The notes under the pieces were generated by a model. That model saw nothing but the letters and a program-made list of their open reading frames with translations, had not been told where the DNA came from and ran no database searches. DNA of 64,000 nt from Bubalus kerabau. Its lineage: Eukaryota > Chordata > Mammalia > Artiodactyla > Bovidae. The stretch is from the NCBI RefSeq assembly GCF_029407905.1, contig NC_073635.1:36819501-36883500 (forward strand), in the 5' to 3' direction. Made by a program: the position numbers and the translations under genes. Numbering within the stretch: the first letter of the stretch is position 1; every line of letters starts with the position of its first letter. Positions 1 to 11,540 of the stretch are shown piece by piece.

Positions 1-3000
1 AAGAGGGACCTTATTTTACAGTTTTTGCAAATTTCTCTAGTGCTCGACTTTGTGTAGTGGAAGAGTGGTATTGTTTTACTCCTTTGTGAATTTCTTTAAT
101 TTTGGGTTTTATAAGAAAATGGCTGGCTGGCTTCCCATATTTGCTTTTGCATTCCACCTATTGCAAACTGCTCTTTTGGTCAAAGAGCATGAAGGAAACC
201 TGGTTTCACATGGATAAGTAAATGGAGACAAGTGTATATATATATATATTTTAACCTTTTCAGATAATTGAAATATTCTTGTTTGATACTGCAGTGAAAC
301 TTGACAAGCAGTAGTTTCTTAAAAGTACTCTTTTGCATTAGAATCCATTTGTCTACGTTATCTTTGAGTGGATTGTTTTCCTATGCATGAGTTTGTAATG
401 TACCAAACAGAAAAATAGTGATCCCTAGAGTTTCACCTACTATCTAAATGTTAATGTATTTTGTTATACAAAATTAAAACAAGTCACATTTCTTAATACC
501 ATCCACTTATAAGAAATTACACAGGTTAGTAATCTGCTTGTCTGTCAAATGCTGTCTCAAGTAATAATCTTGCTCCAATAAAATGTGTCTTACTCAGCTG
601 CAGCCCAGTCACAGAAGTGGTTTTCTTGAAATACCCACCCTATTTCAGAATGCAGCAGAAATGCTTAATGTAGACATCTATTTTGTTGCATAGAATAATT
701 AAAGACATGTACCTAAAGATAGAAAGTTCATAAAATTAATCCTTTTTACTATTTCATCCAGGTGTTCATAGTTGAAATTATTATTTTTTAATATAAAGTA
801 TCTTAATTCTTGTCCTTATACAATGTAAATACTGTTTGTCATGATTTGGAAGTAAGACTGTACCACACAATGGCCAAAGAAGAATCATGCATTCTATGCC
901 TTGTCTTTCGTCTGGTCACCTAGAAATTTAACATCAGCTGTAATTGTCGTTGCTTGTCGTCTCACATTTCTTTCATCCATATATTCGCCATAGTCTGCTT
1001 TCCTTTCCACATAAATTCAACACCTCTTTTTCAAAAACTGATGTGCTGCATCTCTGAAGCCTGGTCAGAATTGTCTTTTGACTGATGTCACCCATTTGAT
1101 AGGCTTCATTTGCCCTGATAACCACGTCTCATTTGTTGCTAGAGAAAATACTGTGGGTTTTTTCCCTTTCACCTGTCTCATGACAGGGTTCTGACCTACT
1201 CAACTAAGGAACTGCACACAATTCAGAGATGCTTTGTGCTGATAGCTATTTCAGACCCATGTTGTACAGCAGGTCTTTAAGGACATTCCTCGTGGTCCAG
1301 GGATTAAGACTCCACGCTTGCATTGGGGAACTAAGATCCCATATGCCTTGACTCAGCCACAACGAATGAAAATAAAGTACAGGTGTTTGAAATGTGGCTT
1401 CTATATTTTCTTTTCTTACAATCTAATCTTTAGTCTTTTCCAGGTGCTCTGGCCCAGGCAGCCGTGACTGAAGTTATTTAACTGCAATTGTAATGTGAAG
1501 AGTACAGTGATTGCTAGTAAAAATTGAGTGCAGATGCCTTGCTTTGTGCTCTTAACACTAGGATTTTTGCCCACCATTGCTCTTGCACTGTGCCCTAGAG
1601 TGTCTCAGTGGAAAGCCCAGATAGAACAATGTTAGAACTGTGTTCTGATGAAGTAGCTTTGAGGTCGTGCACATCTTGGGTGCGTCTTGGGAGATTCTTT
1701 TCACTCCATGAACCACATTTTGAGAACTTTGTGTTGATGAACTGTTGCTCTGATACAATGTGGCTCTGGGATTAGTTGTACTTTTGTTTTGGTCAACTGT
1801 GTATTTAAGCATGTTTCACTAACCAGTTTTCAAAAATACATATGCATAATTCTTATAATTGAACACCTTCTTAATAATATGGTAAAAACATATTAAAAAC
1901 CATTGCTTTTTCTTAGTTTTTAATAAGATTCTTGAAGAATGAAGGTGCCTTGTGAAGAAGATAATTCCATGAACTCTATTTGGGCAGATTTTTATAGGTC
2001 AGCTCAATCACTTTGCTACACGTATGATCCTGCATAAGTTATTGAACAATGCTGGGCCTTAGGTTTATCATCTCTAAAATAGGATAACATTCGACCTTAC
2101 TTCATAGGGTTGCTGTGAGGATTTGTTGAATTAATTAAAACTGTCATCTTAGCTTTCTCCTTTTATATAGTGCTGCAGTCTTTTGAGATTTTGTTTACAT
2201 ATAAATTGTTGCCTGTTAAACCACAATAATTTTGGTTAAGTAATAATATTAAAATTTGTATTATAAAAATATCACACATATTATTGTATCAGTTCCAATT
2301 TAAAAAATAATAGAAGCATTTGCAGGAGCCGTTGAGGGTTTTATGTATTGTTTTTGGGTGGGTATATAGTTACAGTGAACTTCAAGTGATTTCTCCTTAT
2401 TGATACTCAATATATCAAGTTATGAGAAGGACTGTCTTAATTTCTTCTGATAACACTACCCTTAAATATTATCTCTGCCTCTTGCATTTTACTGGAAGTA
2501 TGTAGCAATGGGTTTATAGAAAGTTACAATAACCTTAAAATACAACTAGGGAGCTAAAATTTTTGCTTTTTCTAAATTAGTTAAAAATTGATCTGTCATC
2601 TGTATTATCTCTTTTCTTAATCTTGTGATTATAGCTATGTAAAATAGTCTCAGCAGTTTCCTTTAGGGAAATATTAACAAATTATGCATTTTTAGTGAAA
2701 AATGATGTAATACATAGCATGAATTGTTACTGTAATCCAATGTTCTGCTACCTTAGAATGTTATGACATTCTGATTGTCTCATTTAAAGATATTTTAAAA
2801 CTGGAAATAGTTTATAACAGAGCATCAAAAGGGGACTGTTTCGGTCACTGTTGAATAGTTGACCTAAAACCATAGATCTCTTCAGTATGTTAATACGCTT
2901 TCTGCAAAACTCTGTTAATGAAGGAAATAGACTAATACAATATGTTTTTTTAAAAAGTACTTCATGAATGATAAAACTAAACACTATTATTTCAGAAGGT

Positions 3001-4823
3001 GAAAGGTAATGCTGAAATCATAAAGAGGTTTAAACAATAAAAAGGATTCTCTGATGCCCCACCATGAATTGCAGGCATTGAGTATGGGTGTTGGAATATA
3101 TAGGGGATTTGAAAATTGAAGTCTCAAACAGTGAGACTAATAATTACTCTCTGTCAGTGATTAGCTATTGCCTACCTAGTCTTTCATAGTTAAGGCAAAT
3201 CAAAAGTAAAAACGTTAGTTAAACCTTTGTTCCCTCCAACATGTTGGGACCATAAAATCCATGTATTTTACTCTGGTACTGGAGCGCAGCCAGCTCTTTG
3301 TGAGACGTATCTCCTGTAAATAATAATGTTAAAGATTTTGGGTTTGCTGAAAGAGTCCACATGTTATCAGTAGGCTCTACTGCTGAGGAAATGAGAGCTT
3401 GGCTTAATTTATTGATAATAGTGTGAAGTATGATTATAGAATAATATTTTCCCTATAATTTCAGAATTACATGACTTCATTGGTAATCAGTTTTATAAAA
3501 TAGTCTAGCTTTCTTGCTGGTCAGTAATACTACCTGTTTATAGTCAAATGTTTTATGATGAAACAAATTTATTTTTTGGAAAGTTAAATGTTAACTTTGA
3601 GAAAGCTTTGGTATTCAGATTTTCTGGGCAACAAGAAACATTTCTTCATGGAACTGTTACATAAGTGGTGTTTTTCTCATGTCGTAGCTTCCTTATGGGT
3701 TAGCTTTAGAGGCACCTCCATTAGGTTAGATGGGCAGTTAGTTGACTTGCTGCTTAGTGGTTTTTCTCCATTTATAGGCTTTTTATTTCCTTCATTTCTA
3801 GCTTTATAGGTACTTTTCACTAGTGTTTTAAAACCAACCCGTTGTAATAAAACTGCTTTTGAAAATAGAAAAATTATGCTTTTTTTAGATTTAGACATCA
3901 CTTGGAATTTTTTTATGATTGCTACTTGTAACACTTGTCTGGTATTGGAAAAGATCATTAAATAATAGTGTAAATTTCAATTACAATATGTTGGGTAATT
4001 TCACCTAGAGATTTCACTGAAGTTAGTTCTATGTAACTGTTGGTAAATGAGTTTTTAAGGAATAGTTTTTGTACTGAAACTTAAAATGTTTTGTACATTT
4101 GTGTGGCCTTTTATGTCATAGGTAACCTCAAGAGCATTTTGTTTCAGAACTTGATGACTGTGTGATAACACTTTATTTCAGTTTCTAAAAAAATTCTTAT
4201 TCAGATAAAGGAAGCAATATTATGTTGAGCTTTCAATAATTGCTTGTATGTAGTGGAGGCTTTATGGTATATCTGAAAGACCTGGTGAAATAATGCCAGA
4301 GGACTTGAAGAAAAATGCAAAGGTGAATTATATTGCAAAAATGAAAATTGTCTATAACCTTATTTTTGGCTTAGTGCCCCACAGCTGTGTTGTGTGTTTG
4401 AATACATTTGATATGTGAAAGCGGTAATGGTCATTTCTGTTTTAAGACTTTAGAGACCTAGGTGGGAGAAATAATTGGTCTTCTTGGTTGTTATTACTAG
4501 ATTTTTCTTCTTCTAGACTCTAGGCATGTGTCTATGATCTCTTGGAAGAATAATATTAAAAATGTCATGTAATAGATTTTATGTATTACTCACTGGTAAT
4601 ATATAGAAGTGTAAATTGGATGCCCTAAGCATTTGTAATACGTTTAATTAAGGCTGTGAGAGTGAAGTTTCTTTTCAGTGTTCTTATTAAGTAAATGATG
4701 TTGGAAATTTAAAATTTTAATGGAACATTATGTCCCAATTTATCTTTTTCTTTTTAATTTTAGATGGGAAATGTTAAGTCCTAAGATCGATAGGTTGACT
4801 GTGACAACTATGTTTACTTACAG
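1..4823 (+). other. PSPC1: PSPC1 intron (5' end outside the window)
   Basis: AT-rich intronic DNA with no recognisable exon on either strand. It holds a short (TA)n run near 237-252 and one CHR-type SINE at 1,280-1,376. I see nothing else assignable. Confidence 0.8.
1280..1376 (+). mobile_element. CHR-type tRNA-derived SINE
   Basis: The text 'cgtggtccagggattaagac' and 'ggggaactaagatccc' followed by an A-rich tail matches the artiodactyl CHR family (tRNA-derived). The copy is internally deleted. Confidence 0.75.
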
Positions 4824-4881
4824 AGAGAACAGGAAATGAGAATGGGTGATATGGGTCCCCGTGGAGCAATAAACATGGGAG
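4824..4881 (+). CDS. PSPC1: PSPC1 coding exon (antepenultimate)
   Basis: The acceptor is tttacttacag before 4,824 and the donor is GTAGGG after 4,881. The 58 nt read REQEMRMGDMGPRGAINMG plus one base, so the exon starts in phase 0 and leaves phase 1. This stretch follows the end of the DBHS coiled coil in the family and begins the low-complexity tail. The flanking introns are AT-rich. Confidence 0.93.
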
Positions 4882-7026
4882 GTAGGGATTTGAAGCACAG
4901 GCTTCTGTCACTTACTTGTCATTTTTCAGGGAACTATACATGCTATTTGTGGTATGTCAGTAACAAAAATTTGGAACCAACATTTGTAAGTGGTGAAATT
5001 TCCTACATTTATTAAACTGAGAAAAAAATCAGTATATTTAAAGTACATGCTAGGAAGAACAATTTTATTTTGTTTATTCGAAGGCTAAAAGATGTATTAT
5101 GTTTTAATAGATGCAACGAAAGAAACCTGTAAACAGGTTTTGATTAACAACCTGAAACTTGTAGTCATCACATGGTATAATACAGCTCTGATGTTGTACT
5201 TTTAAAAATCAAACTTCATGCCCTGCAATTGGCTTTTTGGTGTTGGAATTTTGCTAGCTTCTGAGTTATAGTGTCTTTAAACTTTTTGAGAGTATTTTAT
5301 ATATTTCTATTTTAACAACATTTTGCATAACTTTGAAGCTATTTTTATTTATTTTACTGAATGTTTAACTTATTTTGCCCTAGCCCACAGTATCATACAC
5401 AGAAATGCACTGGAGACATGTGTGACTTGTCAAGTAAATGAGATATATCTTACATATTTAAGCTCATGTATATCTTTAGAATTGATGTGAAGTTTTTAAG
5501 AAAATGTTCATAGTAGCACTTTAATATTGATTGCTTGTCTACCCAGGTCATCAGGGGAGCAATACTAAGTAAATAAGCTAAGAGAAACATAAGTGGCATG
5601 TTTTCATAAGTTTTATTAAATTTTAACTGTCACACCTTTGAGATTTAGATAAGTTTTACAAGAGTTTCACAGAAGCTGAGGTTAAATCTACATAAGTCAA
5701 ATGTACATATTGTTGCAAGGATTACATCACCTTAACATTCCAGTGCGTCAAGTGCACTCCCAGTGAGGAGATCCACATTGTGCTTAGAACGTATGCACGG
5801 TGTGTGGAATAAGAAATCTGAAAGCATCTAATATGTATGTTGAGCATTTTTCATGACCGACCGCTTCCCACCATGCCAGTTAATGCCATTTGCCAATTAG
5901 CTAATCTAAATCATTTAAGACAACTGCTGTTTACTTTTGTCACTTTTCTTATCTGCAAAAAAGTGGTTATTGACCATCTCTGAGATGCAGAGGAAGCACA
6001 AAACATGGCCCTTAACTCAAAGAACTTAATTGTGTAGTACAGTTGTAGTACAGTGGTACATGAAAAAAATCAGAGAACCAAGAGTACATGAGAAGTTTTA
6101 AATCAGGTAGTACAGTTGAGGGTATAGTGATGTACAAGTAGTTGAGTGTTTATATCATTTTCAGAGTGAATTGTGGGCTGGTGTATAATATAATCCAGGT
6201 GGATTTAAGGATTTTCAGTGTGAGGTTGTTTGAAATGCCATTTACAGGTAGTTTGAAATGCCACTATAATTGTTAGATTGTCCATTAACATCGGAACCAA
6301 ACTTGAAATATTTCTGATGTTTTAGGGACCATGAAAACAGTCTGACTTGATGAGCAACTTTATTAGAAGAAATGGGAGAATATACCTTTAGATTTCTTAT
6401 TTAGTTAGGAATTTAAGAGATTTAAAAGTTTTGATGGGAATTTATTCACTGAAGAACCATGTTTGAACACTTACTTAGCTCCCCTAACATCCACTCCATT
6501 TAATTTTCTCCTTTTTACATTTTATTCAAAGTGAGAGTTTATCCTCAAACTGAGAGTTATGACTTCTAAGTCTTTATCATGCAGTTGAATGTCACTGTTC
6601 AGTTGGTAAATTGTCATATTCTCTCAAGTTACATAGATGATATGTGACAGTAGGTTTTCTGGTGTACTCCATGTAGAACACAATTTATAAAATTGCTTTT
6701 CAGGGGACCAGATAATTCTTACATTTCTTATTAGATCTTTACATTTAGTCTAATTACAGCCATCTGGTAGAAGAACATAATTACTAAAAATAAGAGTACT
6801 TCAACTGTTGATACTTGAAAATATTTGTCTTTTATTATACGCATACTTGTATAGTTATATTGTATCTTAGAAGTTAGGTGTGATAATTATGTTTAATTAA
6901 AAGAAAAAAAAAAAAACAACCCTAATCCTTGATCTGTTCTTTTTGGGGAAAGTTGAGGTGAAATTCCTCCTGGATCATGCCTCTGCCCTTAATCATTTTG
7001 CTTGTGGGAGAAGTTGTAGAAGTCTA

Positions 7027-7169
7027 GGAGAAGGAAATGGCAAGCCACTCCAGTGTTCTTGCCTGGAGAATCCCAGGGACGGGGGAGCCTGGTGGGCTGC
7101 CGTCTATGGGGTCGCATAGAGTCGGACATAACTGAAGTGATTTAGCAGCAGCAGCAGCAGTAAAAAAAA
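7027..7169 (+). mobile_element. Bov-A SINE, sense
   Basis: Starts gagaaggaaatggcaagcca, has the diagnostic 'cccagggacgggggagcctg' block and ends in the (AGC)n tail of Bov-A2 and a short A run. Confidence 0.9.
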
Positions 7170-7937
7170 TTTTATTTGTAGCTATCCTAAGGGAATAGAA
7201 ACATAGTTGGATAGTTCAAGTGTAGATTTACTAGTGAGAACTTTTTGGGATTAAGGAACTACTTCCTTTCCAGGAAGTAGCTGGGGTCTGGGGATTGGAT
7301 TCAGAAGGAGCCACAGAGTATGTTGCCAGGACGACAGGAAGTCAGACTTCCTCCCTCAGCTGTTCCTGTACTTGGCCTTGTGCAAAGTTGAGCTTCATTG
7401 GATACTGAATTGTGAATTTGAATGACAAGTTCCACTCCTATTATAATGTGTTTTTGAGAAATTGAGTTCTGAATGTCATGAAATTAACTAGCTAATACTA
7501 GAAGAAAATTCAGTCTTTGTCATGAATTTTTAATGATCAAGTATAACTAGTTTAAAAAGTTACAAGAGGATACCTAAAAATGTATTTGAAGTCATTATAA
7601 ATGTTGTATTACAGCTTAAACATTATTGTAGTTAACATGAGGCAGGTGGATGGATGTCTTGATGAAAAAAAAATTTGAGGTATCCGATTGTTCTCATTTC
7701 CAGAATTTCTTTATTCATTATTTCAAAAAAAATTCAAATAGCTGTATCAATATTTTATCTGTATTTGGTTGCATTTGCTTTTAGAAAAAAGTTTTGTCAT
7801 GATGAATCATTTCAATTTTTTAGTTTGTTTCTATTGCATATTTCTATATAAAGTTAACAAAGTACCTCCTGTAATTTTGGGAGATGTTCAGTAACTATGT
7901 AAAAGTCAATTTGTTTACAGTCAACTTTATATATATA

Positions 7938-8199
7938 TGCTGCTGCTGCTGCTAAATCGCTTCAGTTGTGTCCGACTCTGTGCGACCCCAGAGACGGCAG
8001 CCCACCAGGCTCCCCCGTCCCTGGGATTCTCCAGGCAAGAACACTGGAGTGGGTTGCCATTTCCTTCTCCAATGCATGAAAGTGAAAAGTGAAAGTGAAG
8101 TCACTCAGTCGTGTCCGACTCGTAGCGACCCCATGGACTGCAGCCTACCAGGCTCCTCTGCCCATGGGATTTTCCAGGCAAGAGTACTGGAGTGGGGTG
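7938..8199 (-). mobile_element. Bov-A2 SINE dimer, antisense
   Basis: The (TGC)n end at 7,938 is followed by two successive Bov-A units, each with its own 'gtgtccgactc' box, separated by the AAAGTGAAAGTGAAGT linker. That is the dimeric Bov-A2 layout. Confidence 0.9.
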
Positions 8200-8262
8200 T
8201 ACACACACACACATACCTACACTATATATACATATACACACACATATATACCTATATATGAG
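8200..8262. repeat. CA/TA microsatellite next to Bov-A2
   Basis: Alternating ACACAC and TATATA tracts adjoin the SINE. Microsatellites often grow at the edges of ruminant SINEs. Confidence 0.85.
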
Positions 8263-8709
8263 GGTGTGGTTTCTCCCATCACAATTTAATATAGTTTACG
8301 TGCTAGTATTTTTAGTCATGACTTTAAGAAAATTAAGTGGTTTTGTAAGTGCTAATCCTTTGCTGTTAATTTAAACTGGTAGAGAGATGTCATACTTTCT
8401 TCACTCATAAGGGAGTATTAATTAGGTTAAAAAGCAGACTGCAGCAAATAATACTAATGTTTTAAAGAAAACTTTTCAAGCTTTGATAGTCTCAGACATA
8501 AAATAATTGATAGTTTTCTCATTTGTTATATGTACATTTGTTTAGCAAATGTAGTGTTCTATCAGAGTCAATAATTGAGTGTTCCATTCTTAAGGAAGTA
8601 AAATGATTTTGATAATATTCTTGTTATATAGATTGCCTAAGTATTGTTAAATTTTAAATGTTTACTCAACTAAGATAGGACAGCTCTAAGTATAGATTGT
8701 TTTGCGTAG

Positions 8710-8879
8710 ATGCGTTTAGCCCAGCACCTGCTGGTAACCAAGGTCCTCCTGCAATGATGGGTATGAATATGAACAACAGAGGAACTATTCCTGGCCCGCC
8801 AATGGGTCCTGGTCCTGCCATGGGGCCAGAAGGAGCTGCAAATATGGGAACTCCAATGATGCCAGATAATGGAGCAGTG
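8710..8879 (+). CDS. PSPC1: PSPC1 coding exon (penultimate)
   Basis: The acceptor AG is at 8,708-8,709 and the donor GTAATG follows 8,879. With the carried G, the exon opens DAFSPAPAG and closes MPDNGAV, giving 56 full codons after the split Asp codon. The residues are Gly, Pro, Met and Asn-rich, with repeated MGP/GPP motifs. The donor is not a strong consensus (GTAATG). Read-through would add 18 residues before a stop at 8,934-8,936. Confidence 0.94.
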
Positions 8880-10434
8880 GTAATGTATCATGCACATTAT
8901 TGTGATTATATCAGTAGTATTCTGCCCCAAAGGTAACTTCACACTTAACATAATTTGGCATCATTTGTTTTGTCAGTAAAGATCAGTGTCCAATGAAGAA
9001 AAGGTAATTTTATGAACTTAGATGTTGATTTATGAGAGGCAATTTTTTATTATCTCAAGAGTTAGGATTATGATCCACGGCATGCTTTTGTATATGAGTG
9101 TATAGCAGATGTGTATGTTAATTACAGTCATTTTACAGTGATATTCATTTGTATACACCTCTTACCACCATTCAGTTTACATTCTAGTATTTTGTGATTG
9201 TGTTCTTTTCCTCTGAATTCCTTACCTTTGGTGAGGTACGAAGCCCCAATATGTATGAAAACACAGTTTTCTGTCTTTTTTTTAAAAAATCACTTATGAG
9301 TAATTTCAGAGAATTTAATTGTAAAAAAATTTACATTAAAGTTTTAAAGTATATTTTAAACATATTGATACTGCATTCTCACTAAATAGACTTAGAAATT
9401 TCAGTTACATTTACTACTAAATTTACGCAATTTCATATCTTGGTTTGAGAGTGTGAAGATATCTTTGTCTGGGTTACATATTATAAAAATGTTTTTCAGT
9501 TGTACTTCATATTTTCAGTATCAGTGACAAGACTCATACCATTTTTATTTTCCCTTTAAGTCTGTCACTATTTAAATGAGACTTTATATTGGTAAAACAT
9601 TTTCTTATTTGGTTTTTGTTAATGGTTGTCCTAAGTAACATTAAGAAAGGGGAAATTAGTTGACTGTGTATTTGGGAAAGGAAGCTCAGTTCTGGAATAG
9701 AAGATACCATTACTGCTGAGAAAGAGAAGGTATTGCTGTTAAGACTCAGACCTGCCATCAGCTCTAAACCCTCCTGATCTCAGAGATGCAAGCAGTGAAT
9801 ATGGGTCTTAGAACCGATGGATGCAGTATTCTATTTTAAATTTTATTTACTTTAAATATAGTCCTTTAAGAATTTGGACAAACTGGATATGCTAACAGGT
9901 TTTTTAAATGAGTATCTACACAGATAACGAGGAAGTAACATAATACTGACTGTGATCAGATCAGGTGTTACATACTGATCATTGTACCTGTGTCCTTCAG
10001 TGGAGGCTTATTTCATAGTAAAGTGTCTGAAAGCTAGTAAAAACTTGTAAAAAATACTTTGGTTAAAGTTTTGTGTAGCATGTAATCAGCATAGACTTAG
10101 ACAAAGTAACTGGTCTGCTTTTACCTACCTCACACAGAAATGGTAACATTTATTTAAATGTCCCTCTTAGTCTTTTTCACAGTGGTATTTTACTACTGCT
10201 TATAGGGAGTTCTGTTCAACCTTTGCGATTATGATATGTAGTCATTACTGTGAAGTTTTTCAGAATACATAATTCGTGTTTAATTCTGCCTTTTGTTGAC
10301 TTCTAAAAACTATTTTCCCAGTAATAGTCTTTACAGAAAAGCACCTTCCTTGAAAGTTTTCATACTGAAATTATAACTGTATTTATTTATACTTTCTATG
10401 TTAAATGCATTACTGTTGAAATTTTTATAATATT

Positions 10435-10519
10435 TACTGTGTTGGCCAAAAAGTAGGTTGGAGTTTTTCCATAAGATGGCACAGAAAAACCTGAATGAAC
10501 TGTTTTGGCCAACCCAGTA
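10435..10519. mobile_element. Mariner-type palindromic MITE
   Basis: An 85-bp near-palindrome: the left end TACTGTGTTGGCC mirrors the right end GGCCAACCCAGTA, and the arms are bounded by TA dinucleotides as in Tc1/mariner insertions. The transcript could fold into an imperfect hairpin. It lies in sense orientation in the last PSPC1 intron. The family name (a bovine mariner MITE) is from memory. Confidence 0.8.
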
Positions 10520-10625
10520 CTTTTTCAAACAATGTGATGCTGCTCCCCAGTTTTGTCTGATTTTTAAAACACAGTACGTTTATTAACTGAACTGTTACAT
10601 GCAGTATAAACTTTAATGAAAGAGA

Positions 10626-10761
10626 GGGAGTTCCCTGGCAGCCTGTGTTTAGGACTGTGTGGTTTCACTGCTGTGATCCTGGGTTCATTCCCTGGTCAGG
10701 GAACTAAGGTCCCACAAGCCACATATGGCATGGCCAAGTGAAAAATAAAAATAAAAAGAGA
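10626..10761 (+). mobile_element. CHR-type SINE
   Basis: Opens gggagttccctggcagcc, carries 'ttcattccctggtcaggg' and 'aactaaggtcccacaagcc', and ends in an A-rich tail. Confidence 0.8.
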
Positions 10762-11071
10762 GATCAGAACAGTAAAATAATAACTAAGTTTAAGATGGCA
10801 TTCACTTTGTAAAATCAGTTCGTTTTTCATGAAATTGGGGCATAGCATTAGCAAAATGTAACTCTTCATTCAGATGCTTCTTTTATTTTTTTATTTTTAA
10901 AACATAGTAACTAATTAAATTGCTCCTTTCTTCCTTCTATGTGTGATCCTGATTCTGCTGGACTTTCTGCTGAACTTCATGACACCACCACTTGGGATTG
11001 TGCCAATTTTTCTTGTCACTTATATTTGGCGTGTTCCAAATGGACTTCACATTTGTTATGTGGTATTCTAG

Positions 11072-11257
11072 CACAATGATAGATTTCCGCAAGGACCACC
11101 GTCTCAGATGGGATCACCTATGGGTAGTAGAACAGGTTCTGAAACCCCTCAAGCACCGATGAGTGGCGTAGGTCCTGTTAGTGGTGGTCCTGGTGGTTTT
11201 GGTAGAGGGAGCCAAGGGGCCAACTTTGAAGGCCCTAACAAGCGTCGTAGATACTAA
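11072..11257 (+). CDS. PSPC1: PSPC1 canonical last coding exon with stop
   Basis: The acceptor is tggtattctag before 11,072. The 186 nt form 61 codons plus TAA: the exon begins HNDRFPQGPPSQMG, passes through a Gly-rich segment (SGGPGGFGRGSQG) and ends GPNKRRRY. The basic C-terminus fits the nuclear localisation signal of DBHS proteins. Compared with my memory of the human protein, the only clear change is GSQGA instead of GSQGG. Confidence 0.95.
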   Translation, partial: HNDRFPQGPPSQMGSPMGSRTGSETPQAPMSGVGPVSGGPGGFGRGSQGANFEGPNKRRRY

Positions 11258-11540
11258 ACAGTCTTTCGTTCATGACTGTTTAGAGGAGAAAAATAACTTT
11301 TACCTGTTACCTAGAAGAAAAGTTTTATTGTTATTGTATTTAGACTTTAAATTTTTTTTTAAATACTTGAAGTTTTTGTATTTTTCTTTATTCATAAGCT
11401 TTGTAGATTAGAATGGTAATGATGATACTCATCATTGTGAATGTTCAAATGTGTTTGTGACTTTAGCTAAATATAAGTATGCCACAGTACTGTGAATTCT
11501 GTGTAGTTAATCTCAATAAAGAAATCATCTTGTATAATTT
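11258..11540 (+). other. PSPC1: PSPC1 proximal 3' untranslated region
   Basis: This is AT-rich sequence directly after the TAA stop, running to the first canonical polyadenylation hexamer at 11,515. The end is approximate because the cleavage site is inferred. Longer 3' ends are possible: another AATAAA lies at 11,873-11,878. Confidence 0.7.
11515..11520 (+). terminator. PSPC1: Polyadenylation signal AATAAA, PSPC1
   Basis: A canonical AATAAA 258 nt after the stop codon, followed by the T-rich and TG-containing sequence expected downstream of a cleavage site. It is the nearest canonical hexamer after the stop. Confidence 0.65.

Larger units (their letters stand above)
4882..8709 (+). other. 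PSPC1: PSPC1 intron
   Basis: AT-rich intron. It holds a sense Bov-A SINE (7,027-7,169), an antisense Bov-A2 dimer (7,938-8,199) and an adjoining CA/TA microsatellite. The rest has no feature I can name. Confidence 0.85.
8880..11071 (+). other. PSPC1: PSPC1 last intron
   Basis: AT-rich intron holding a mariner-type palindrome (10,435-10,519) and a CHR SINE (10,626-10,761). The first 57 nt stay open in the exon frame before a stop at 8,934. Confidence 0.85.
1..11540 (+). other. PSPC1: PSPC1 gene, 3' portion (paraspeckle component 1)
   Basis: Three exons on the + strand encode the C-terminal tail of PSPC1, a DBHS-family RNA-binding protein that pairs with NONO and SFPQ in nuclear paraspeckles and takes part in transcription, RNA retention and splicing. 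The RRM, NOPS and coiled-coil exons are upstream of this window. The tail is a low-complexity Gly/Pro/Met/Ala-rich segment ending in the basic motif NKRRRY. The paralogue NONO shares an NKRRRY-like ending, but the internal text (for example GPEGAANMG, MPDNGAV, SETPQAPMSG) matches my memory of human PSPC1. Exon phases join cleanly: phase 1 at 4,881 and phase 0 at 8,879. The 3' end faces MPHOSPH8 in a convergent arrangement, as in human. The call rests on recognition, not on a search. Confidence 0.95.
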
